From Bacteroidales bacterium (GTDB taxonomy: Bacteria; Bacteroidota; Bacteroidia; Bacteroidales; JAAYJT01), in the NCBI GenBank assembly GCA_014860575.1, contig JACZJK010000031.1:59355-123354 (forward strand): a stretch of DNA of 64,000 bases, in the 5' to 3' direction. Below are positions 52,451 through 61,674 of this stretch, one piece after another (positions within the stretch are counted from its first letter, which is position 1; each line of letters begins with the position of its first letter). The notes beneath the pieces were generated by a model. That model ran no database searches, had not been told where the DNA came from, and worked only from the letters and a program-made list of their open reading frames with translations. The translations under genes and the position numbers were made by a program.

Positions 52451-54049
52451 ATGCGCGAAAAGAATTATGATACTGTTATTGTTGGCGGAGGAATTGCCGG
52501 TTTAACTGCTGCGACTTATTTAGCCCGTAATGGACAAAAAGTTTTGCTCATTGAAAAAAACAAGGAAGCGGGAGGGCTGGTCAATACATTTTCGCATAAC
52601 GGATTTTTTTTCGATGCAGGAGTCAGGGCCTTATTGGATGCAGGTATCGTATTAACCATGCTCAAGGATCTGAATATTAAGCTCGACTTGGTTAAAAGTC
52701 ATGTTTCTATTGGAATAGAGGATGAAGTGCTGAATATTAAAAACATTGATAGCCTTTTGGAATACAGTGATCTTCTGAAAAAATTCCATCCACAAAGTGA
52801 TATCGAAATTGATGAGGTTATAAGAATTATTCGGAAAATCATGAAGCATATGGATGTGCTCTATGGAATAGAGAATCCTATTTTTAAAGACTTAAAACGA
52901 GATTTGCCCTTTATTTTCAAAAAGCTTTTACCCTGGTTTCCAAGGTTCATATTTACTGTCCGGAAAATAAACCGAATGAATACCCCGGTTGAGGATTATC
53001 TTAAAACCATTATCAAAGACAAATCCTTAAGGGACATGATCTCCCAGCATTTTTTTAAGAATACACCTGCATTTTTCGCATTGAGCTATTTTTCGCTTTA
53101 CCTTGACTATTTCTATCCCAAAGGTGGAATGGGTAAACTTTCCGAATCGCTACTAAGCAAGCTATTGGAATTTGGGGGAGAAATAAAAACAGAAACCCGA
53201 ATCACCCGGGTATTGCCAGAAGAACATCTTGTTATAGATGATCAGAATAACAGCTATAATTATAAAAACCTGATATGGGCAGCCGACTTAAAAACCCTTT
53301 ACAATATTGCTGAAATTGAAAACTTTCCGCCGGCTATGGAAGCAAATATCAAGGAGACCAAAACCAGCATGCTAAAAAGCAGAGGAGGGGATTCTGTTTT
53401 TACTCTTTTCTTAGAAGTTGATGAACCGCTGGAAAGCTTTGCTAAGATTGCTCATGGCCACTTTTTTTATACACCCTCGAGACAAGGCCTGGACGAAATA
53501 CATCGCAAAGATTTAAAGGATCTATTAAATAATTTTTCGGACGTCAACAAAGCTCAGATTCTGACCTGGCTGGATAAATTCATCAGTCTGAACACATTTG
53601 AGATATCTATCCCAGGGCTTAAAGACCATGAAATGGTTCCTGCAGGAAAAACCGGCGTCATTATCAGTTTTCTTGCTGAATATGATCTGTTTAATAAGAT
53701 AAAGGAGGCAGGCTGGCATAATGAATTCATAGCTGAAATTGAAGATCGTGTGATAAGCGTGATTTCTGATTCCATTTACCCGATGCTAAAGGAAAAAATC
53801 ATTGCGCGCTTCTCATTTTCCCCTTTAAGCATAGAAAGCAGAGTAGGGACTTCTGAAGGAGGCATAACTGGATGGGCTTTTGAAGACGAGATGCCGGTAA
53901 TAAACAAAATCCAGCATGCCGATCGTTCTGTTCTTACGCCATTTCCATCAATTTATCAGGCTGGGCAATGGGTATACAGTCCCGGAGGCGTTCCTATGTC
54001 AATACTTACCGGTAAACTCGCAGCCGATAAGGTTCTTAAAAACAAATAA
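52451..54049 (+). CDS. FAD-dependent oxidoreductase, phytoene desaturase/amine oxidase type
   Basis: 532 residues. The dinucleotide-binding motif is VIVGGGIAGLTAATYLARNG, followed by LLIEKNKEAGGLVNTF, and the C-terminal FAD motif includes IYQAGQWVYSPGGVPMSI. The overall layout fits the CrtI/CrtO/RetSat-like family (carotenoid or retinol saturases/desaturases). The substrate cannot be named from sequence. No other carotenoid gene (crtB, crtY) is in the window. It lies 60 nt before the SDR/DUF2867 gene. Confidence 0.85.
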   Translation: MREKNYDTVIVGGGIAGLTAATYLARNGQKVLLIEKNKEAGGLVNTFSHNGFFFDAGVRALLDAGIVLTMLKDLNIKLDLVKSHVSIGIEDEVLNIKNIDSLLEYSDLLKKFHPQSDIEIDEVIRIIRKIMKHMDVLYGIENPIFKDLKRDLPFIFKKLLPWFPRFIFTVRKINRMNTPVEDYLKTIIKDKSLRDMISQHFFKNTPAFFALSYFSLYLDYFYPKGGMGKLSESLLSKLLEFGGEIKTETRITRVLPEEHLVIDDQNNSYNYKNLIWAADLKTLYNIAEIENFPPAMEANIKETKTSMLKSRGGDSVFTLFLEVDEPLESFAKIAHGHFFYTPSRQGLDEIHRKDLKDLLNNFSDVNKAQILTWLDKFISLNTFEISIPGLKDHEMVPAGKTGVIISFLAEYDLFNKIKEAGWHNEFIAEIEDRVISVISDSIYPMLKEKIIARFSFSPLSIESRVGTSEGGITGWAFEDEMPVINKIQHADRSVLTPFPSIYQAGQWVYSPGGVPMSILTGKLAADKVLKNK

Positions 54050-54109
54050 AAAACGAGGATAAGAACCTGGAGGTACTGCAGTAAATAAGAACCCAATAGC
54101 AATACAATC

Positions 54110-55525
54110 ATGAAAATACTGCTGACCGGATCAACAGGCTATATTGGCAAGCGGCTTCTTTCTGTGCTGGTGAACGCCGGACATAAAGTGATTTGCTGCG
54201 TAAGGGATGAAAGCAGGTTCAATCCACCGGAGTATCTGAAGCAAAATATTTCGGTGCTGGAACTGGATCTGCTGGATAAAGACTCTTTGGGAAAAATTCC
54301 ATCCGACATTGACGGGGCCTATTATCTTGTTCACTCCATGACCTCAACCAATGATTACCGGACACTTGAAGAACAGTCAGCAAGTAATTTCCGCGATGCT
54401 TTAAACAAAACGGATGTGAGGCATGTCATTTACCTGGGTGGTATTGTCAATGAATCCAATCTGTCCAAACATCTGGAATCCAGGAAGAATGTTGAATCAA
54501 TATTAAGCCAGGGAAATTATCATTTCACAGCTTTGAGAGCCGGCATTATCATTGGTTCGGGGAGCGCATCCTTCGAGATCATAAGGGATTTGGTTGAAAA
54601 ACTGCCTGTGATGATCGCACCGAAATGGCTCAAAACAAGATGCCAGCCCATTGGGGTTTCTGATGTACTTGCGTTTCTTTCAAAATCATTATTTAATCCT
54701 GAAACATTTGACCAGACTTTTGATATTGGTGGACCCGATATCCTGACTTACAAGGACATGCTCATGGGTTTTGCAAAAGTCAGGAATCTTAAACGCAGCA
54801 TTTTGACTGTTCCAGTGATGTCGCCAAACTTATCCTCATACTGGTTGTATTTTGTGACCTCAACGTCATACAGGCTTGCCAGAAACCTGGTGGACAGTAT
54901 GGGAGTGGAAGTCATTTGCCGCGACAACAGAATAAACCAGATTCTGGAAATCTTCCCCTTGAGCTATGAAGAGGCCATTCAAAAAGCATTCCGCCGGATC
55001 GAAACACATGAAATTGAATCAAGCTGGAAAGATGCTAATATTAGCAGCGGTTTCAATTTCAAAATATCAGCTTTTGTTCAGGTTCCCGAATATGGCTGTT
55101 TCAAAGACAGGCGCATCATGAAGTTTAATGACCGCGAAAAATGCATTGAAAAAATATGGGGTATCGGAGGGGAAAACGGTTGGTATTATGGAAATTGGTT
55201 GTGGGAATTCCGCGGCTTTTTAGACAAACTGGCCGGAGGTGTCGGTTTACGCAGGGGCCGGACAAATCCTAACTCTATCCATACCGGCGATACACTGGAT
55301 TTTTGGAGGGTTTTGTATGCAAACAGGCAGGAAGGCCGTCTACTGCTTTTTGCCGAAATGAAATTGCCAGGGGAAGCATGGCTGGAATTCAGAATTCATG
55401 AAAACACGCTTATTCATACAGCGACTTTCAGGCCATTGGGATTGGCCGGAAGGCTATACTGGTATTCAGTTTTCCCTTTTCATGGAATAATTTTCGATGG
55501 AATGATAAAAAAATTGACCGCTTAA
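54110..55525 (+). CDS. NAD-dependent epimerase/NmrA-like SDR with DUF2867 domain
   Basis: 471 residues. The N-terminal atypical SDR has LLTGSTGYIGKRLLSVLV and HVIYLGGIV (about 1-290). The C-terminal DUF2867 part (about 320-471) includes WGIGGENGWYYGNWLWEFRG, RRGRTNPNSIHTGDTLDFWR and the end GRLYWYSVFPFHGIIFDGMI. The same two-domain protein is known from many bacteria, annotated as SDR/DUF2867, without settled function. It is the last gene of the NTF2-SDR-FAD run. Confidence 0.88.
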   Translation: MKILLTGSTGYIGKRLLSVLVNAGHKVICCVRDESRFNPPEYLKQNISVLELDLLDKDSLGKIPSDIDGAYYLVHSMTSTNDYRTLEEQSASNFRDALNKTDVRHVIYLGGIVNESNLSKHLESRKNVESILSQGNYHFTALRAGIIIGSGSASFEIIRDLVEKLPVMIAPKWLKTRCQPIGVSDVLAFLSKSLFNPETFDQTFDIGGPDILTYKDMLMGFAKVRNLKRSILTVPVMSPNLSSYWLYFVTSTSYRLARNLVDSMGVEVICRDNRINQILEIFPLSYEEAIQKAFRRIETHEIESSWKDANISSGFNFKISAFVQVPEYGCFKDRRIMKFNDREKCIEKIWGIGGENGWYYGNWLWEFRGFLDKLAGGVGLRRGRTNPNSIHTGDTLDFWRVLYANRQEGRLLLFAEMKLPGEAWLEFRIHENTLIHTATFRPLGLAGRLYWYSVFPFHGIIFDGMIKKLTA

Positions 55526-55571
55526 AATCCAAAGTCCTGCATTATCAAGGTTTCTGTTTAAATCGATTTAT

Positions 55572-55672
55572 TCAAGGTATCCTGTTAACAGGATAGGGCA
55601 TCACAATGATTCAAGCCCAGGAAAATTTATTCGTATTTTCGTGGCTGATAGCGCAGGTTATCAGACGGATTG
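55572..55672 (+). repeat. Interspersed promoter-like repeat, copy E, joined to an ATPase-gene relic
   Basis: TTCAAGGTATCCTGTTAACA and the following bases to about 55616 align without gaps with the first 45 nt of the AAA ATPase gene (43089 onward). Then comes the core GAAAATTTATTCGTATTTTC and GTGGCTGATA, and CAGGTTATCAGACGGA as in copy A. The gene at 55712 starts about 60 nt from the core. Confidence 0.6.
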
Positions 55673-55711
55673 AAGTCATAGTCCCTAAAACTGAGAAAAC
55701 AAAGCAATCAG

Positions 55712-56794
55712 ATGTACAACAATAAGATTTACAACCTTAAACAGATTGAGGTAGCCTGTGTCATTGGATCACCTATTGTAGCTGGAATACTGATTTATAA
55801 TAATTACAAGCATTTCGGAGAGAGCCAGAAAGGTGTTGCCTGGATTTTTATTGGCATCCTTTGGACTCTCGCTTTGATTGGAATTGCAATGTATATACCT
55901 GAAAACATAGTTGACAGCACAAGATTGGTAATTCCTGCTATTAATGGATTGATTTTATACCCTATTATCAATAAACTTCAAGGTGGCAGAATTAAAGAAC
56001 ACTTTGATAATAATGGTGAGAAAGGTTCCAATTGGCTTGTAGCTGGATTGACAATTTTCGTAGCAGCTTTAATTTTAACACCAATAATAGTATTAGATCA
56101 GATTTCACCGATAAATGATTATACCAGGCAAGCATTTGAATCAAATGGAATTTATTATAATTCCGAAATGCCCCTTGATGAAGTTCACAAGCTAGGTGGA
56201 ATATTGAAGAGAATTCAATACTTTGATCCCGAATACCCGGCAGAGGCAGTATTTATTGCCACTGATAACACTTATGAGTTTAAGCTGATAACTGAAAAAT
56301 CATTTTTCAATGATAACGCATATTTATCAGACATTCGGCAGATTTTTAAACATGTTGGGAGATATGATTTTAAAAATTCTATTACTTATAAAATCACTGA
56401 CCCTTATTTAGCTAATGATAAAACCATTGACCTTGACAACTATGATAGCATTCCAAATTTAATGGAAGCTGTAAGGTTCACACAAAATCCGAATTTTAAT
56501 TTGATTTATGAGATTTCAATAGAAGAATCTGAGAAGGATAAACTTCAAAGACTTATCCTTGATATGGATAACATATTTTCCCCTCAGAACAGGCTTGATT
56601 TCTATCTGGATTATGAGGATAACTATTACTTTTTGAGATTATTTATTCCTAAACAAAATTGGCATAATCCACAATTGTTAATGGAGACAAGATTTATAAA
56701 AGAAAGATTAAATAATTTTGGATTCAGACACCCATTTAAGCTGATTCTGGTAGATAACTCAACTTCTGAGATTGAAGCATTAGAAATCGAATAA
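55712..56794 (+). CDS. Membrane protein of unknown function
   Basis: 360 residues, not recognised. Four hydrophobic segments at about 10-32, 44-65, 71-88 and 109-131 are followed by a soluble region of about 220 residues (rich in Asp, Tyr, Phe) without cysteines or known motifs. The C-terminus contains IPKQNWHNPQLLMETRFI. It has higher AT content by eye than the redox operon before it. It is preceded by repeat copy E and is a further example of an orphan gene after a repeat. Confidence 0.75.
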   Translation: MYNNKIYNLKQIEVACVIGSPIVAGILIYNNYKHFGESQKGVAWIFIGILWTLALIGIAMYIPENIVDSTRLVIPAINGLILYPIINKLQGGRIKEHFDNNGEKGSNWLVAGLTIFVAALILTPIIVLDQISPINDYTRQAFESNGIYYNSEMPLDEVHKLGGILKRIQYFDPEYPAEAVFIATDNTYEFKLITEKSFFNDNAYLSDIRQIFKHVGRYDFKNSITYKITDPYLANDKTIDLDNYDSIPNLMEAVRFTQNPNFNLIYEISIEESEKDKLQRLILDMDNIFSPQNRLDFYLDYEDNYYFLRLFIPKQNWHNPQLLMETRFIKERLNNFGFRHPFKLILVDNSTSEIEALEIE

Positions 56795-56954
56795 TGGTTC
56801 CATGCTGAAAAGTCACAAACCTCTGATTTTTATAGTTTTTAGTTCCTGATCCGCCACGCCTGAGAACCACTAAAATTCAGCAGTTTGCGGAAGTCCTCGC
56901 CAATCATCGCTCCATTGATTTAGACTTCAATGAACGGTTTGGCCACATTTTTGT

Positions 56955-56962
56955 TAAATTTG
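56955..56962 (+). promoter_or_regulatory. -7 promoter box of the sugar dehydrogenase gene
   Basis: TAAATTTG matches TAnnTTTG exactly, 28 nt before the ATG at 56991. The best TTTG upstream (56938-56941) is too close to serve as a normal -33 box. Confidence 0.5.
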
Positions 56963-56990
56963 TGAAATCCAAACAATAAAACTGAAAACT

Positions 56991-58109
56991 ATGATACGCA
57001 TACTCGTTTTCTTATTAGTCTTTCAGCAGCTTTCCTGCTCTGCCGACAAGCCTGATCCAAATGAAAAATGGATCACATCTGAAGAACTGCAATTTACGGT
57101 TGACACACTGGCAACGGGACTTCAAAACCCCTGGAGCATGGCTTTCCTGCCTGATGGCCGAATCCTTATTGCCGAAAGACCCGGAAGGTTGCGAATCTGG
57201 GAGAATGGCAGCCTGAGCGAAGACCTCATCCAGGGCCTTCCTGATATTTGGTCACACGGCCAAGGTGGGCTGCTCGATGTAGTTCTGCACCCGGATTACA
57301 CGGAAAATGGCTGGCTCTACCTTGCTTATGCCAAAGAGAACAACGGTATTGGAAATACAGCCATTGCCAGGGCAAAACTTGAAGGTACGCAACTGAAAGA
57401 ACTCGAAGAGCTTTTTCATGGCTCTCCCCTTACTTCTTCGGCTTACCATTTTGGCACCCGCATTGTTTTCGACGCCGATAATTATCTCTTCTTTTGCATT
57501 GGCGATCGCGGAACGATGGAAAATGCGCAAAACCTCGCCAACCATTGCGGCAAAGTGATGCGTATCAATGATGATGGAAGTGTTCCCGCTGACAATCCTT
57601 TTGTAGGAACCCAGGGTGCATTGCCTGAAATCTGGTCTTACGGCCACCGCAACATCCAGGGCATGACGCTGCATCCGGAAACCGGTAAATTGTGGTCGCA
57701 TGAGCATGGTGCGCGTGGAGGCGATGAAATAAACCTCGTTGAAAAAGGCGGAAACTATGGCTGGCCACTCGTTACCCATGGCATCAATTATGACGGAACC
57801 AGCATCACTCCTGACACCACACTTCCCGGAATGATTGATCCGGTACTTCACTGGACACCTTCCATTGCGCCCTGTGGTCTGGCTTTTGTTCAGGGCGACC
57901 GCTATCCTTCATGGAATTCGCATATGCTGGTTGGAGCGTTGGCGGGGCAACATATACACCGGGTCAGCTTCGAAGGCGACAAAGCCGTTCATACCGAAAA
58001 ACTGCTGGAGGGTTTTGCCCGTTTCCGGGATATCCGCATCGGCCCTGATGGCTACATCTATGTGCTTACCGAATCACCAGGGATTTTTTTTAGAATAGTG
58101 CCGAAATGA
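56991..58109 (+). CDS. PQQ-dependent sugar dehydrogenase (soluble aldose dehydrogenase type), lipoprotein
   Basis: 372 residues. The lipobox LSCS puts the lipid Cys near residue 16, so it is periplasmic and membrane-anchored. The six-bladed beta-propeller has NPWSMAFLPDGRILIAERPG, GGLLDVVLHP, YHFGTRIVFD (with the catalytic His), GQTAN-like FCIGDRG and SYGHRNIQGM, GEHGARGGDEIN-like HEHGARGGDEINLV. It is of the YliI/Asd type, which oxidises aldoses with PQQ as cofactor. No PQQ biosynthesis gene is in the window. It is monocistronic. Confidence 0.9.
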   Translation: MIRILVFLLVFQQLSCSADKPDPNEKWITSEELQFTVDTLATGLQNPWSMAFLPDGRILIAERPGRLRIWENGSLSEDLIQGLPDIWSHGQGGLLDVVLHPDYTENGWLYLAYAKENNGIGNTAIARAKLEGTQLKELEELFHGSPLTSSAYHFGTRIVFDADNYLFFCIGDRGTMENAQNLANHCGKVMRINDDGSVPADNPFVGTQGALPEIWSYGHRNIQGMTLHPETGKLWSHEHGARGGDEINLVEKGGNYGWPLVTHGINYDGTSITPDTTLPGMIDPVLHWTPSIAPCGLAFVQGDRYPSWNSHMLVGALAGQHIHRVSFEGDKAVHTEKLLEGFARFRDIRIGPDGYIYVLTESPGIFFRIVPK

Positions 58110-58510
58110 TCTTGGGGTTTTTGATTGTGAATCCTTGTTTTCATCTGGAATCCTGATATTTTATTGTGAGGTTTACCTGTAAGAACCGGCTTAAACCCGA
58201 AAATTAGCCTGGCAGGAAAAAATATCGGCTTACACCTTGCATAAAACAATTTAGATTTATATTAGCGGGGTGAATAAACCGTGCCATGAGGTAAAACTAT
58301 GCAGCACTAAGACCTTTGTACAACCGTACCTGATGGTGCAGCTATAAACGAGTTGGGTTCAATCTGACCGAGCAGAGCAGACATAGACAAAACAAAGTTT
58401 AAGGCACACGCTCAAAATCATAAGAATTTGACCTTTTTGTATTTTTATGATAATTCTGACAGTAAAAAAGATAATGATAAAGACAATCTGTAAAACTTAA
58501 ATATTTAGCT
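58110..58510. other. Intergenic stretch without a recognisable gene
   Basis: About 400 nt. No ORF with family features, no good -7 box, and no clear structured RNA were seen. TTTTTGTATTTTTATG near 58434 is a weak resemblance to the repeat core. Confidence 0.4.
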
Positions 58511-59470
58511 ATGAGAGGATTACATTTAATTGCAGTCTTGACTTTATTTGCAATAATAATTTACATCAGTTGCGACAAAGAAGAAGAAAATTTTATTGGG
58601 ATAAAAAACATTTCATTCGAAAATTATCCAAAAGTGGATGGCTCTACTTCCTCAAGTGTGCTGAATGCGATGGTTGCATGTAAACTATTAGAAGTTTCCT
58701 ATAAATGGGTTGAGCCGGGAGTTGTTTCTGAATGGACTTTACAGCCTGTATATGAAGAAATACCTGATCAGTATAAAGACTTTTTTTGGCAACGTGTTAG
58801 GAGCTCTAAAACTCATGGCGCATTTATTAATTTAATTGACGGCGAAGCTGATATTATCCTCACACACAGGACTATCTCACACGACGAGAAAGCCCATGCC
58901 GATTCAGTTGGAATAACACTGATTGAAACCCCTATCGCATTGGACGCTTTTGTTTTTATTGTAAACAAGAATAATCCTGTAAAATCACTGACAATCAATC
59001 AAATCCAGAATATATATACTGCCGAAACCACCAATTGGTCGCAAGTTGGCGGTAATAATACAAGTATAAAAGTATTTACACGTCCCCGGAATTCGGGCAG
59101 TGAGGAAGTGTTTAGAGAGTTGGTAATGAATGGTTTGGAACCGGCGGATTTTCCGGAAAGCTCTATAGGCGGAATGGCGCAGGTTTTTGGTGAAATTTTA
59201 CATAACGAGGATGCTATCTGTTATACTTTCAATAACTACAAAAATTTGCAAGCACGGATACCCGACAGCGAAGTGCCTAAAATAGCGATCAATGGTATTT
59301 TCCCTGACGAAAAAACGGTTAGAAACGGAACATTTCCCTTTATATCAAAGGTACATGTTGCAATCCGTTCCAATTTAGACCATAATACAATGGCTTATAA
59401 ACTATATGAATGGTTGCAATCAGAGGACGCAAAAGCGACTATTACTGAATGTGGATTTCTGCCGAAATAA
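58511..59470 (+). CDS. PstS-like phosphate/substrate-binding lipoprotein
   Basis: 319 residues. A signal peptide ends in a lipobox (IIIYISC, Cys near 20). The mature part is a PBP-like fold: VDGSTSSSVLNAMVACKLLE, DIILTHRTISHDEKAHADSV, LDAFVFIVNKNNPVKSLTIN, and RPRNSGSEEVFRELV, all of which match the phosphate-binding PstS family (GS near the N-terminus and the RxxGSG-like motif). No pstCAB genes adjoin it, so it may be a sensor or a partner of a distant transporter. The family also includes proteins acting with phosphate or tungstate regulators. Phosphate as ligand is likely but not proven. Confidence 0.82.
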   Translation: MRGLHLIAVLTLFAIIIYISCDKEEENFIGIKNISFENYPKVDGSTSSSVLNAMVACKLLEVSYKWVEPGVVSEWTLQPVYEEIPDQYKDFFWQRVRSSKTHGAFINLIDGEADIILTHRTISHDEKAHADSVGITLIETPIALDAFVFIVNKNNPVKSLTINQIQNIYTAETTNWSQVGGNNTSIKVFTRPRNSGSEEVFRELVMNGLEPADFPESSIGGMAQVFGEILHNEDAICYTFNNYKNLQARIPDSEVPKIAINGIFPDEKTVRNGTFPFISKVHVAIRSNLDHNTMAYKLYEWLQSEDAKATITECGFLPK

Positions 59471-59507
59471 TATCAATCAGCAAAGAAAGTGAATTTAAAT
59501 AAGAAAT

Positions 59508-59532
59508 GGTATGTGCAAAATTTGCACATACC
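59508..59532. promoter_or_regulatory. Perfect palindrome GGTATGTGCAAA-A-TTTGCACATACC
   Basis: Two 12-bp arms around one base, 38 nt after the stop of the PstS-like gene and 206 nt before the MATE gene. No T-run follows. The perfect symmetry suits an operator or a small bidirectional hairpin. No second copy was seen. Confidence 0.5.
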
Positions 59533-59684
59533 ACTCTACATGACACTATACAAGAGAAAACGCGATAGATCGGGAGTAGTAAATTGGATTTTCTGAGTGG
59601 GCTCGATCCTACCATTCAAAATAGCCCACCCCCACAAAATCCCGGCTAATAATTTTAGCCCTCCCAGGAAATGAACAAAAAGTC

Positions 59685-59712
59685 CAACTTAAAGTTGAAA
59701 ACTCTACTTTTG
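59685..59712 (+). promoter_or_regulatory. -7 box with an adjacent CAACTT/AAGTTG inverted repeat before the MATE gene
   Basis: CAACTT-A-AAGTTG (59685-59697) lies 8 nt before TACTTTTG (59705-59712), an exact -7 box. The ATG at 59738 is 25 nt further. A regulator bound at the inverted repeat would block RNA polymerase. Confidence 0.5.
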
Positions 59713-59737
59713 CAGGCTTTGAATTTGGGGGATTCTC

Positions 59738-61174
59738 ATGCAACACAACAATACTATTTCGGAAGACCCGGAGCAACCGGTTCAAAATAAGCTTACGCTT
59801 TGGCAGGAATTAAAGGGAGCCATCAAAGGCACTGAAGCCGATTATACTAAGATTGGCCTTAAGAGAGCGATCTTTTTGCTGGCCGTTCCTATGGTGCTGG
59901 AACTTGTAATGGAATCTACCTTTGCCGTTGCCGATATTTATTTCGTTGGCAAACTGGGCGCTTCTGCTGTGGCTACCGTCGGACTCACTGAAACTTATCT
60001 TTTCCTGCTTTACTCTGTGGCTATGGGTTTATCCATTGCAGTTACAGCCATTGTTGCCCGCAGGGTCGGAGAAAAACACCCGGAAAAAGCTGCCACTGCT
60101 GCCGTGCAATCCATTTTCCTGGCCTTGCTGTTATCCATTCCATTTGCTATTGCCGGTATTTTTTTCGCCAAAGACCTTCTTAAACTCATGGGCGCCGACG
60201 AATGGACACTCACTTATGGCTTCCGCTATGCGCAGTGGATGCTCGGTGGAAATGCTGTGATCATTTTATTGTTTGTCATCAACGCCATCTTCCGGGGCGC
60301 CGGCGATGCAGCCATTGCCATGCGCATTCTTTTTATCTCCAACGGAATCAATATTATACTCGATCCGCTATTAATTTTCGGCTACGGGCCTTTTCCTGAA
60401 CTGGGCATCGAAGGGGCAGCCATTGCCACCAACATCGGAAGGGGTGTTGGCGTACTTTGCCAGTTATGGATTCTTTTCAGGGGTGGTAAACATATCAGGG
60501 TTTTATCCTCTCAACTTATCTGGAATGGCCAGATCATGCTCCAAATCCTGAAAACATCTTTGGGCGGCATGGGGCAAATGCTTGTAAGCATGACATCCTG
60601 GATTTTCATCGTACGCATACTTTCAGAGCTGGGAAGTGAGGTGGTTGCGGGTTCCACCATCGCTATCCGTATCATGATGTTTACTATGATGCCAGCCTGG
60701 GGCATGTCAAATGCAGCGGCCACGCTCGTAGGTCAGAACCTGGGGGCCGTAGAACCTGACAGGGCTGAATCGGCCGTGTGGAAAATCGGCTTATACAACA
60801 TGATCTTTCTGATTGGTGTTTCATTTTTATTCTTTTTCTACAACCAACAACTCATGGGCATCTTTACCGATGATACCCTTGTTATTGCGGTCGGATCCAA
60901 ATGGCTGAAAATTTTATCGTATTCCTATTTCGTTTACGGATGGTGGATGGTATCAGTACAGGCCTTTAACGGTGCCGGCGATACGCGCACTCCCACATGG
61001 ATCAACCTGGTTTTCTTCTGGATGATACAGATTCCTTTGTCGTGGGTGATGGCAATTCATATGGGATGGGAATATTCCGGCGTATTCTGGGCAGTATTTA
61101 TTTCCGAGACTTCAGTTGGAATTTTTACACTTTGGTTGTTCACACATGGAAAATGGAAAAAGACAAGCTTGTGA
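59738..61174 (+). CDS. MATE-family multidrug/Na+ efflux transporter
   Basis: 478 residues with about 12 transmembrane helices in two six-helix halves. The first helix region is ILLAVPMVLE-like (FLLAVPMVLELVMESTFAVA), followed by DIYFVGKLGASAVATVGL, GAGDAAIAMRI, and the second half with GMSNAAATLVGQNLGAVEP and NGAGDTRTPTWIN. These are typical NorM/DinF-like MATE features. An N-terminal extension of about 40 polar residues precedes the first helix. It probably exports cationic drugs in exchange for Na+ or H+. Confidence 0.92.
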   Translation: MQHNNTISEDPEQPVQNKLTLWQELKGAIKGTEADYTKIGLKRAIFLLAVPMVLELVMESTFAVADIYFVGKLGASAVATVGLTETYLFLLYSVAMGLSIAVTAIVARRVGEKHPEKAATAAVQSIFLALLLSIPFAIAGIFFAKDLLKLMGADEWTLTYGFRYAQWMLGGNAVIILLFVINAIFRGAGDAAIAMRILFISNGINIILDPLLIFGYGPFPELGIEGAAIATNIGRGVGVLCQLWILFRGGKHIRVLSSQLIWNGQIMLQILKTSLGGMGQMLVSMTSWIFIVRILSELGSEVVAGSTIAIRIMMFTMMPAWGMSNAAATLVGQNLGAVEPDRAESAVWKIGLYNMIFLIGVSFLFFFYNQQLMGIFTDDTLVIAVGSKWLKILSYSYFVYGWWMVSVQAFNGAGDTRTPTWINLVFFWMIQIPLSWVMAIHMGWEYSGVFWAVFISETSVGIFTLWLFTHGKWKKTSL

Positions 61175-61218
61175 AAAACAATTGAAATCAAGCTAAACAA
61201 AAATTTTAGCGCATGATT

Positions 61219-61629
61219 TTAGCGACTGATAAACCTGTCAACAGAATATTTTCCACTGCCCATGATGAGCAGGACAATGTAAACAAGCAGGTAGATTAGT
61301 CCTAATTCCTTGCGGGCAAAAGGATCGTCAGCGTGAACAATGAACACGGCTACTGCCATGGTGAAGATGAGTGAAATGGACGCCAGCCTCGTTCCCAATC
61401 CAAGCATGATCAGTACTGAACCAACAACTTCGGCCAGGATGGCTGCAACCAGCGATGGGGTCGCTCCTATTCCCAATGGATCGGCAAATGATATTTCACC
61501 ATCCCCAAGCAGGCGTTGGAGCTTTGGCAAGCCATGAGTCATCATAAGTCCACCAATACCAAGGCGAAGCAACAATAGCGACAAATTTGTAGCTGTGTTT
61601 CTTGGTTTTACAGAGAAAAGAAATTTCAT
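61219..61629 (-). CDS. DoxX-family membrane protein
   Basis: 136 residues with four helices: LLLLRLGIGGLMMTHGLPKL, PSLVAAILAEVVGSVLIMLG, TRLASISLIFTMAVAVFIVH and LGLIYLLVYIVLLIMGSG. This is the DoxX/SURF4-like family, linked in several bacteria with oxidative or thiol stress. It lies 144 nt downstream of katG on the same strand, with an inverted repeat between them. Its partial co-location with katG suggests a shared oxidative-stress role (inference). Confidence 0.9.
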   Translation of the reverse strand: MKFLFSVKPRNTATNLSLLLLRLGIGGLMMTHGLPKLQRLLGDGEISFADPLGIGATPSLVAAILAEVVGSVLIMLGLGTRLASISLIFTMAVAVFIVHADDPFARKELGLIYLLVYIVLLIMGSGKYSVDRFISR

Positions 61630-61674
61630 TTGTTCTTACTGTATAGGTTGCATCTGTCAAAAAATTCAATTTTA

